In this document: piece by piece, positions 37,730 to 48,480 of the stretch
Layout: every line of letters begins with the position of its first letter
Numbering within the stretch: the first letter of the stretch is position 1
Source: Bombus terrestris
Taxonomy: Eukaryota; Arthropoda; Insecta; Hymenoptera; Apidae
DNA length: 64,000 nucleotides
Assembly: GCF_910591885.1 (NCBI RefSeq)
Contig: NC_063273.1
Location: 4,588,001-4,652,000 of the forward strand
Direction of reading: 5' to 3'
Made by a program: the position numbers and the translations under genes
The notes under the pieces: generated by a model
The model's database searches: none
The model's input: only the letters and a program-made list of their open reading frames with translations
What the model was told of the DNA's origin: nothing

Positions 37730-40700
37730 ATGCCGTTAGCGAATTTGACAGTTCCTTGGTCTGAGCAACATGTGACTGAAAAGGTAGTATTTTTATATTT
37801 GTTAAATACATCGATTAGTGTTAAAAATGTGTCAATTACGTGTTATTAATTCTGTATTACAATTGTAAATTTGTGCATTGTAACCAATTTAATTTTTTTA
37901 GCAAGATGTAGATATACTCCCATCAGAGTCCCAAGAGGAAGTAGTAATAACTCAAGAAAATGTAGTTGAACCACCTTCAAATGGTTGTTCTGAGACACAT
38001 GAAATAGAAGTACGTGAAGTAGTAAGGGATGGACATGAAAAAGCAGATCCATCTCAATTTGAACTGCTTAAAGTTCTGGGTCAAGGGTCTTTTGGCAAAG
38101 TATTGAACATTATAATGAATGAAAAATAATTTGAGATATAATCAAGTGTAATTATTCAATAATAAAAATTCTTGTGTTAATTCAGGTATTCCTCGTGAGA
38201 AAGGTTGTTGGAAAAGATAGTGGGACAATTTATGCTATGAAGGTATTAAAAAAGGCAACATTGAAAGGTGCTTAATAAGTTAAATATATATAAGTACGAG
38301 GGTAGCTCTGAAGGTTTCAAAATGAGGACTGTTGTAATGAAACATTGATTTTAATTATGAAATACAAAGATCTTTTTATTACTGTGTACATATTTTATTT
38401 TTTTATTGAAATTTATAAAAGGAGTTTTCAGAGCAATTCCTCTTATATTGAAAATTATTTCTTTTTCTTTTTAAAGTGGCTTAATATCTCAATATTATCT
38501 CAGTTCGGGACAGAGTTAGAACAAAAATGGAGAGGAATATACTGGTAGATGTTGAACACCCATTCATTGTGCGACTACATTATGCATTCCAAACAGAGGG
38601 CAAACTCTACTTAATTTTAGACTTTTTAAGAGGTGGTGATTTATTTTCAAGATTAGTTAAAGAGGTATATAGTTTACAGTATTAGTAATTTTATGATGTT
38701 TTTACGGCTGTATTGATCCATTTTTATAATTATTGTTCTAGGTAATGTTTACTGAAGATGATGTAAAATTTTATTTAGCTGAACTTGCTCTTGCATTGGG
38801 TCATATACATAAGCTTGGAATTATTTATAGAGATCTCAAACCAGAAAAGTTTGTATTATATCATTCATCAATAATTCAATCATTATAAAGCTATATAAAT
38901 CTTAATATTCATTTTGTTTATGACAGTATTTTGCTTGATACTGAAGGTCATATTGCTTTAACCGACTTTGGTTTAAGTAAGCAGCCTTTAGACGATTGCA
39001 AAGCATACTCGTTTTGTGGTACTATAGAATATATGGCACCTGAAATTGTGGATAGGAGAGGACATTCATTTGCTGCAGATTGGTGGAGTTTTGGTGTTCT
39101 TATGGTTAGTTGCATATAAATGATATGATGACACATATACATATATACACCAGATTGTATTTAAACAAATTCTTAACTTTCAGTTTGAAATGTTGACTGG
39201 AGCTCTTCCATTTCAAGGAGCAAATCGCAAAGAAACAATGACACAGATAACAAAAGGAAAACTCGGAATGCCACATAATATTTCACCAGAAGCACAATTA
39301 CTTCTTAAAGTATTGTTTAAAAGAAACCCTGCAAACAGACTGGGATTTGGTACTTATTTGTAATGTTCTTTAAAATACAAAAATAGCTATTATGCTATAT
39401 TCATTTATTATTTTTATTTATTTAAGGCGGAATAGAAGAGATAAAAAACCATGTGTTCTTTGCAAAAACCGATTGGGATGCGCTTTACAGAAAAGAAATA
39501 AAACCGCCTTTTAAACCAGCTGTTAGTCAAGAAGATGATACATTTTGTTTTGATAGTGAATTTACATGTAAAACGCCCAAAGGTAACGTGAATTACTTAA
39601 TTCTGTATAATTTATGTTCTAAATGAGTAAAGTTATTATAATATTTTAGATTCTCCTGGGGTACCACCAAGTGCTAATGCTCACGAATTGTTCCGTGGAT
39701 TTAGCTTTGTCGCGCCGTGCCTTCTTGAGGATCACGTGAAAATCCCTGAATATAAAAACTGTGATAGCCTTAGCGCAACTTTCCCAACTTATGTGAGCCC
39801 TATCTCCGTGAATGATGAATATGAGTTTAAACAAGAAATTGGTAAAGGAAGCTACAGCACTGTTTATTTAGCTGTTCATAAAGCTTCTAAAGCAGAGTAT
39901 GCTGTGAAGGTAATTGAGAAATCTAAAAGAGATCCTACAGAAGAAATAGAAATTTTGCTCCGATATGGAAGGCACCCGCACATTGTAACTTTGAGAGCTG
40001 TTCATGAAGATGATAAACGAGCTTATCTTGTACTCGAATTACTACGCGGTGGAGAACTACTTGATCGGTTACTACAAAGACGTAATCTCACAGAAAAAGA
40101 AGCGGCCGAAGTGATGTACACAATAGTTAGCGTAGTCAATTATCTTCATGAAAATGGAGTAATTATCTATTTAGTCATCATCACTTACGTTTTGTATTCT
40201 ATCATGTTAAATTTACTGATTAATTTCGGTTTACGTAATCAATAGGTTGTTCATAGAGATTTAAAGCCATCTAATATATTGTATTCGAAGTCGGGGGGTG
40301 ATCCATCGACACTTTGTTTATGCGATCTTGGTTTCGCAAAACAGTTACGAGCGGAAAATGGTTTGTTAATGACGCCTTGTTATACTGCAAATTTTGTAGC
40401 ACCGGAAGTGTTAAAACGCCAAGGATATGATGCGGCGTGTGATATCTGGTCACTTGGTGTTTTGTTATACATTATGTTGGCTGGGTAAATAATCTAATTA
40501 CATAAAATTTGAAAAGTACGTATATTAAATACTAGATTACGTTTCTATATTTTAGATATACACCATTTCGTAATACTCCCGGTGATAGTGCAAGAGACAT
40601 ATTAGATCGTATTGGCCTCGGCTGCATTGACGTTGAAAGTGGAATATGGCATCAAATTTCGAATGAAGCTAAAGATCTAGTTAAAAAAATGTTACACGTT

Positions 40701-41021
40701 GATCCTAATCGGAGGCCTACTGCAGCTGCCATATTAAAATATTCGTGGATTGCTAATCGTCATCGTCTTCCACAGAAAGTATTACCTGATAGTTCTAAGG
40801 ATCCACATAGCCTAAAGGTATATAATATTTTCTTCAGATACATTTCAAGTAATCATGATTAAATTAATAGCATAAATTGAACATATTTTTAGAGAGCAGT
40901 AACAGCAACATATAGAGCGATGTCTAGCAGTCCAAGGTCGCCTCATATTGGACCTGTTGTCATGTCTGCATTGGCACGACGAAGAACACAAGCCAAGCCT
41001 ACTGGTCCTACCGAAGTTTGA
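37730..41021 (+). CDS. RPS6KA: p90 ribosomal S6 kinase (RSK)
   Basis: ERK-activated Ser/Thr kinase with two kinase domains. Twelve coding exons: 37730-37783, 37902-38099, 38186-38267, 38504-38664, 38742-38848, 38927-39104, 39184-39349, 39427-39582, 39650-40158, 40246-40484, 40556-40817, 40893-41021; 746 residues, the family's usual length. N-terminal kinase: GQGSFGKV, YRDLKPENILL, activation loop AYSFCGTIEYMAPE. Linker: hydrophobic motif FRGFSFVA. C-terminal kinase: GKGSYSTVYLAVHKASKAEY, HRDLKPSNIL, activation loop MTPCYTANFVAPE. All phosphosites of the RSK cascade are present. An ERK docking motif LARRRTQAK lies near the end, and the tail PTEV is a class I PDZ ligand form. The start MPLANLTVPW fits vertebrate RSK; an in-frame ATG at 37652 would add 26 residues. 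The orthologue in flies is S6kII. Confidence 0.95.
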
Positions 41022-42891
41022 AACAACTGTGTTTCTATTTTGTCAAAAAGTAAAGGCAAGATACGAAAAATTACGAATTATGTATGTGATTACGTATATG
41101 AAAAGACTATATTTTTGTCGACATAAATCTAGTATTATTCGTGCAATGTTCAAATGTAGTTAGTATGTATCAATTTTATAAAAATTATTCGTTATTGTTC
41201 TGTTATTCATATAACTTGCATCACTAAAATCATCTCTATCCTGGTTAAAATTTGTGTATGTGTATAGAATAGAAAATGTGTGTTTAGATCCATATTTTGG
41301 ATTTAAATATAATATAAGAATGGAATATCAGAGAAATTTTAAATCTTATAATCTGTATTGTACATGACTACTATTTCAATATTAAAAATAATATAAACTA
41401 TAATAATAGTATAAATTTATGAAAAAATCTATATATATATATATTTAATAAAATGTAAAAATGAAGTATATATCTATTTTGATTTTTGATCAACATTTTT
41501 ATTTGTTAAACATTAATTGTATATAATAAAGTATGTTTTACTTAACCATAGTTAAAATGATTAAGTAGTTGATTTTTAAGTTTCACATTCTATTTTTAAT
41601 CGGAATATACTCGGATAAATACGTAACTAATATTACGTAACTAATATTCAACAATAATAATTTTATTTCTTAGAAAATTATGGCAAGTATACAAATAAGT
41701 ATGATTTATAATAAATATTCAAACGCAAATATAATTCGTGTTTGTTATCAAAATAAGAGGTATTATTATATACGAAAAGTTCATTTTCAAATGCAATAAT
41801 TTTTAAATGCATTATGTATTGTTTTAGATGCATTAGTAAAATAAACAAACCATTTTTTTTCATTATATCTCTCATTTCATAGTAAGATCAATTGCGTATC
41901 TTGTTAAATAAAAAGATAAAAACAGAATTTGTACATTTTAAATCGTGTTAAAAATTATTTGTATAACATATAAAGAAGTAAATTTATAAGTATACAATAA
42001 AGAAAAAAAATATTCCACATTTCTCTTATCACAAATATATATATATATCTTGAAAATGTATATAGTTTATACGAATCACGTATTGTATACTATATACATA
42101 CATACGTATAAGATGTTCTTAATTCACAATGCGGCGGTATACGCGCAGACGCCCATTATTAAACGAAAACGTGGTAGCTGTTTGTTCTGACTGCGGACTT
42201 TCGTGCTTTACTTTGCTAAAAGCTGTTATCATATTTTTTAATAGTTCTTACTACTATATTATACGTTTTTAAAATTTAGTTATATATAAAGGTGAGACAA
42301 TATTCAATATTCGTCGAATTTTTTATTTGTTCATTGAAATAAAGAAGAATACACGAGAGACAGTGATTGTGATACCCTTAACGAAGTCAGTTTTATGCAT
42401 TGATCTCATTTTTTATTCAACGTGATTAATGAAAATTGAAGATGTACATATATTAATTGCAGTAAATAAGATTCTGAAAAAATTTTTGGATGAAAGCATT
42501 TAAATATTGTAGCTTTTATTTTTCAGTGCATCCGATCAACTTTTCCTATTAAGTAAGTTGCACAATTACGATATATTTTCCTTCAAGAAATCAATATTCC
42601 GAAGATACCACACGTTAATTATTATTCCATGGTTTGTAAGAATCTCGATATACTGCAAAAATAATGATATGACTGTGATTACCTATAATGATTTTTCGTT
42701 TTATTTTACACGCTTATTTCTGTTCTTGTTCTAATTGTACTATTAATTAATAGTGTTTTCGGTGTTTTTGGTCTACCGTATCTTTCATCGATTTGTATTA
42801 AATTCATCGTAAATACAACAATAGATATGTCTGCACTTACATGTTCTCTTCAATTGTGTGAAAATTAATTGAATTATAAATACGTAAGAGT
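41022..42891 (+). other. RSK 3' UTR and spacer before guanylate kinase
   Basis: Very AT-rich, without a supported gene. Several AATAAA polyadenylation signals follow the RSK stop, including one near 41447. AT microsatellites lie at about 41431-41446 and 42034-42048. The right end carries the guanylate kinase promoter and leader. Confidence 0.55.
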
Positions 42892-43917
42892 ATGGCATTA
42901 CTTTCATGTTTTAGAACATTAGCATTAGGTATGAAGTGATTGAATCTATTCAAATTAAAAACTCAAGTTTTATCTTCTATTGTGAATTTTTATTGTGATA
43001 AATTGTTCCGTAACAATATTACATTCATTTTTAGGTGCTTGTAATATGTTTCATAAAGGCTCACGTCCATTAGTTTTGTGTGGTCCTTCAGGAAGTGGAA
43101 AAAGTACGCTTTTAAAAAAGCTTTTTGAAGAATTTCCAGATACATTTGGTTATTCTGTGTCTCATACCACTAGAAGTCCTAGACCAGGTGAGGAAGATGG
43201 GAAACATTATCATTTTACTACTAAAGATAAGATGCAAAAACAAATAGAACAGGATGAATTTCTTGAAACTGCTACATTCAGTGGGAATATGTATGGTACT
43301 AGGTAAAAATCAAATTTATTTAAACAGAAGATGCAATAATAGATTTTATTGATTATACATAAATCTTTTTTAATATTTTTAGTAAACGTGCAGTAGAAGA
43401 AGTACAAAAAGCAGGTAAAATTTGCGTATTAGATGTTGAAGTGCAAGGTGTAAAACAAATAAAACAAAGTTCTTTGGATCCATTGTATATATTTATTAAA
43501 GCTCCATCTATCGAAGAATTGGAGAAAAGATTAAGAGCTAGGAAAACAGAAACAGAAGATGCTTTGCAGCGGAGATTATCCATTGCTAGGCTAGAGATAG
43601 AATATGGTAAGTATTATAATTAATTTATTGCTTTGTTAAAAACTGGGATACGTTTACTATGTATTTTTATGTTAGATGAGGAAATATATATATACTTTAG
43701 AATTTTTTTAGGAGAAAAGCCTGGTAATTTTGACATAGTGATTGAAAATGACAATGTTTCTAAGGCATATGAAAAACTAAGAGACTTTTTGATGTCAAAT
43801 CTAAAGCGAGGTGATGCAGGTATAATAAACAGTGCTTATGTATTATATGTTAATTATTATCCGTATAATTGTTATGTATATTTATATTTGCGTTTCTAAT
43901 ACTTTACAGGACATTAA
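42892..43917 (+). CDS. GUK1: Guanylate kinase
   Basis: Transfers phosphate from ATP to GMP or dGMP, giving GDP or dGDP for nucleotide salvage and cGMP recycling. Five exons: 42892-42928, 43035-43302, 43383-43606, 43712-43819, 43910-43917; 214 residues (human 197). The P-loop is GPSGSGKST. The GMP-binding region is SVSHTTRSPRPGEEDGKHYH, with SGNMYGTSKRAVEEV and CVLDVEVQGVKQIK following, and lid arginines at RLRARKTETEDALQRRL. Exon 1 adds MALLSCFRTLALG ahead of the conserved start MFHKGSRPLVL; it lacks acidic residues and could be a mitochondrial presequence, with the cytosolic form starting at the second Met. The last exon supplies only two codon remnants and the stop; reading through the donor at 43820 would give a different tail. 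Confidence 0.92.
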
Positions 43918-45379
43918 ACATAAGCCTCTTAAAGATACATTATTCTTTGAAATCATAAATCATAAATTATAATTATTTTTATATATCATTGCGTAAATTA
44001 TAATAATAGATAATTATTACACGATGAAGCGCATGATTAACTTATGTCCAAGGATTGGATTACTAGATCAAAGAATAAATTTATAACAAATAATTTTATA
44101 CAATGCTAAATAGACCTTAATATTGCAAGAGTAAATATAGGTATACATGCTTCAAGCTTGTTACATGCATGGTACTAATGTAAAAATTCAGATTAATGTC
44201 ACTTTAAAGGCATTGTAAAGCAAAGATTACAAATGTATAGTTTGAAGTAAAACTATGAATAAGGAAACAAGGATATGCAGAATGTTCATACAGTTTGTTT
44301 CTATCCAATACTTAAAGAGACTAAGTATATGTCAAGTAACAGAGACTTGTTAAGTTATTTTTGTAGTTTCTTTTACAGTTCTGTATATACTTTTGCTTCG
44401 ACTCGAATAGGAAAAACATTGTACAGTATTTACATAATAACTTATAGGATTACATCGATTCAGTGCAATACTCTAGTGCTTTAATGCACATAGAATGTGT
44501 GCAAGTGTCAAATTATTTTAGATTAATGATATCTTGCCGAATGTATACAAAGGACAGTCAATTTATGCGAAGACGGAACTTTACTACAGGCTAGATATCT
44601 AAAAAGAAAACTGAAGAATTAACTATAATGTTTTAGATGTAGCTAACTGAGACTATTCACCAGACGAAGTTGTGTTCCAATAGTGTAGATTATTTATAAA
44701 GTACTTGTGATTTTGTCCTCGTCAAACATCGTATACTTACTGCACAAATCGAGATTCATTCATAAATTCAATTACACTTGAATGTATCGTATTGCCGATT
44801 TATCAGAAGGGAAAGGCATTACACAAACATCCCTTTAAGAGCATTCATCATCGAGTAGACATATTTCACACGTTCTATTTATTTGCAAATATTTCTGAAA
44901 AATTATATTCGAAATAAATATATTTTTATGTTAGATAAAAATTAACGAAATTTTCGAAATTCTTACAATTACTGTCGTTTATCTGTTTCTTACACATCAC
45001 ATTTGTACATGGTACAAGATATGAATATGAAACATTTATTTATCGAATATCAGCATGTTGTTGCTTCCACGAGCGCGGAAGAAATTACATATTTTCCTAT
45101 ATACGGAGTGTTATCGCTTACTTATTAGTACGTGTGTATGGTTACATAAATATGACGATAAAGTGACGTTTGAATGAACAAGGCGTAGCGAAATGTCTAT
45201 GCATTGTTAAAGAAAACTGTATCATTGTATCATAATATATCGAATAAATATTTCAACCGTGTGCGATACTAAAAACAAAATATTGTTCCTTTTAAACTCC
45301 CTTTAAAATTTATCTCGAAATCAACGATCAATCAATTCTATCTTCCCTTAGAGTAAAATATACATGAAAATGATAAATT
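43918..45379. other. Convergent 3' region between guanylate kinase and the secreted-protein gene
   Basis: No supported coding sequence. The two flanking genes run towards each other, so this holds both 3' UTRs. An AATAAA near 45243 on the plus strand is a candidate end for a long guanylate kinase 3' UTR. Confidence 0.5.
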
Positions 45380-47291
45380 TTAGGACTGATGACGGCGAGA
45401 ATAGTCGCGCCTTGGCCATTCCCCGTGATGGTGACGAGTTTTATGTCTAGGTACTTCGCTAACTTCGATGGACGTCACTTTTACATCTTTGTTCTCTGTT
45501 GTTTTTTTCATTTCATCCTGAATCAAATTATCTCCGTAATTTCTCGGCATAAGTTCACTAGTTTCCTTCGTTTCAGGCAAGCTTCGAACCTTATTCTCCG
45601 TAGTTATTTCCGGTTTCCTGGAAAAAATGTAATTGATCACCTGAGGTCGCGGTGCAAAGATGTTCTCCGTTGGATAAGCACTTGTAATCGATCTCGAATC
45701 CGATGGATTCGTATCTCTCGTTAATGGCACATTTATCTGACTCGTTCTCACTGCCTGTATCACTTTCTGCTCTCGTGTCGGTTGATCCTCGTATCGAATC
45801 GATTTGAGCGATCCCAAAGAATCTCTGTCAGCAAGATCACGAGCGGCCAATCTTCTGATCGAATCTCTTTGATCTTCGGTTGATTCGATGCGACTGGGCA
45901 AGGCTAAAGGTTCTTCTCGAATTTCTTCGTACAGATCTCTTCTCAAATCACGTTGTTCCTTCAAAGAATCTGGCAAGTTCGGCACGAGGCCGTCAGGCAC
46001 GACGATTCGACGACGAAACGCGAGATCTTGGTATTTGGCGCGATCCAAATAATCCTCAAGGGTGTTCCAGTTTTCCAAATCCCGGGAAATCGCTCTTCTA
46101 GCCAGCTTCGAGATTTCTTTTACGTCCAGAGGTTGCGTGTTTCTTTCAAGAAAGAAACGATCGTCATTTTGGAGGATGGTGTTGGCTCTGTTTTCATAAT
46201 TATCCACTTGAATATTGTTTGCCGGATACGCGAGACGTTCGGAAGGTACTTGATAGGTTTTCTCCAAAACGGCTCCTTGATCGAAGTAACGTTTTTGTTG
46301 ATAGTTGCTGCGAGGTTCCTCGTTGGTGTCTGGATAGTAGGCTTCGTAGAAGACCGGACCTTTTTCGAGATCGTAGCTCTCGTAGCTTGGAGCAAAATAC
46401 GTAGTTAACAAAAATGACTTCGATTAAACTTTGATCAAACATTCTGAGGAAGGCTTTTATCAAGAAAGATATAATCGAGTTTAGAAGAAAAGCTGACTTT
46501 ATTTTCTAATAATACGCGCTAATTGGAAAATTGAGAGAAAAGTTCAATTACTTACCGATGAATATCGGGGCTCCACGTGAAGATGGGCGATACACCTGAC
46601 GGAAAATAAAACGTAATTAATTCGCGGTAATTGTATCGTGAATTTTTGAAAATCGAAATAATAAAAGCAGCCAGCGGCAAAGGAAAAGTTGAGAACGTTG
46701 GTTGATCTAATCGCTATTGTTGCCTTTTTAAACGAGTTCCTTAAACGAATTCTTTGAACCAAGCTCTCTGCTTTTCTACAAAATAAATTTCTCCAGGTTC
46801 TGGACTCGTTCAAGCGCGGTGATGAAGACGTTCCGAAACTGTTATTGAACACGTAATTAAGATAAACTTCATTAGAAATTTACAAGTTGGAAATGTGCTG
46901 TTCGCGCGTTCGTTGTTTCTCTAAAAGCTCTTCTTCGTCCGTTCCCTTTTTGTGTGTAACTTTAATGAATTTCGTACGGTGCCAAACACAAAATGGCATC
47001 ATCACTTATCGCTTACACGATTTGCTTTGCTTGCGATTTAACGTTTTTCACCGCCAATCATTTTTTGACAAATATCGCCAATTTTTTTATTATTCTTCAT
47101 TATTAATTTTTTCTTTATTATTAATTTCGACTATACCTGACTATATATATTTCTCGAGAAGCTTTCTTTGCTTATCAACGTTTATACTAAAAAGGTAAGA
47201 GCGAAAAGAAGAAAAGGCGAAAATGGAAAAGATACATACCGATGGAGATCGTTATCACTGTAATTGAAAGTAGACTCCGTTTTAGAGCCAT
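45380..47291 (-). CDS. Unrecognised secreted protein, Arg- and charge-rich
   Basis: Three coding exons, 47291-47240, 46595-46556 and 46385-45380, join in phase to 365 residues. The first exon encodes a signal peptide (MALKRSLLSITVITISIG), and the second a short linker (VSPIFTWSPDIHR). The large last exon is open to its natural stop and has no Cys-rich, lectin or enzyme motif that I know. It is rich in Arg, Asp, Glu and Tyr, has dibasic sites (RRR, KR) and a His/Arg-rich end (RHKTRHHHGEWPRRDYSRR). An extracellular or processed-precursor role is possible but not shown. The acceptor before 46385 has a modest pyrimidine tract. Codon use and the absence of stops over 335 codons support a real gene. 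Function is unknown. Confidence 0.75.
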
Positions 47292-48480
47292 GATCCTATT
47301 GCGAGGCAACGACAAGCAACTGAGTCTCTACGATGGGACGTGTGCGCGTATTTTCAGATATGCCTAAAATAAACCACCATTTCCTTCGGGCCTCGCTGAC
47401 TAATTCACGTATACAGAGGGATAGAGATGGCTGGAAATCTTGAAAGACTGTGATCTACTGCTCTCGTGTCTCCATAACATCGCGCATGAAATATTAGCCT
47501 GTTGACTCGGAATTTTTTCGATGATTCCGCCAGAATCGGTCATTCGAATACCACCGACGCGATGCGACGCAACGGCGAGAAGTGTGATAATTTGCTCGTG
47601 TAATTCGTTGATTCTTCAAGTTTAGTATCTTGTATAAACGATGTAAGACAACCTTCCCCCGTAGTAATTGATATTATACCGATATTAAATTAAGTTCCAG
47701 ATATAACAGTGGTAACTTGAATGGTAAAAATTTGGTAGCGGCTTTGGTACAATTTTAGCTGAATGATATTCGTTGCGACATTTAAAGGTTCAAATAAATT
47801 TCTAAACGTACGAACCCGCTTAAAGATCTATATAATCGATCTATATAACGCGATGTATAATTTCTATATCATCTTTGGCAGCTCAATTTCGTTTTGCTAT
47901 TTTCTACGATAAAACTCGTTATTTCGCCAATTTTTTGGAATACGCGTGCTATTATAACGCGTGCCATTTATAAAACAGAAGTGACATTTAATTATCGCAT
48001 GAAAAACGTAGTATAGCGAGCAACGGCTCTGGTGCGGCACAAAAAATTGTTTAAATTGATCGTTCAACGGGGTTGCGTGAGATCTGCCAAATTGGTCGTA
48101 CTTTCGAGGTTGTACAATATCTACGATATCTCATATAGTATCGTTTTGCAATTTCTAGATCGATCATATGGGTCCATTCGATGGTTTTCATGGCGAAAGA
48201 AACGAATTGCTCCGGTGGAAAATTTTCAATGAAAACATCCGTTTGGCTATTTTTATTTGAATTGCCATTTTAATTAATGCCACGCAAATTGTTACAAAAT
48301 TCTCTCATTATCCTCTTGTTCCTTTTAATTACAAGTAAATCAAACTAAACAATATATTCAATTTAAAGTATAAACGAGCCACGTCATGTGGTTATTCAGA
48401 CGAGTAGCGTGAAAATTATTTAATAATAGAATTTTTTCTTGATTTTTTTCCACCGTAATTCGAACCATCCATTCTCGTTA
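47292..48480. other. Intergenic stretch with no supported gene
   Basis: Mixed composition. The left end carries the promoter of the minus-strand secreted-protein gene; an initiator-like CTCAGTT on the minus strand lies near 47318-47324, about 30 bases upstream of the ATG. Confidence 0.45.
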
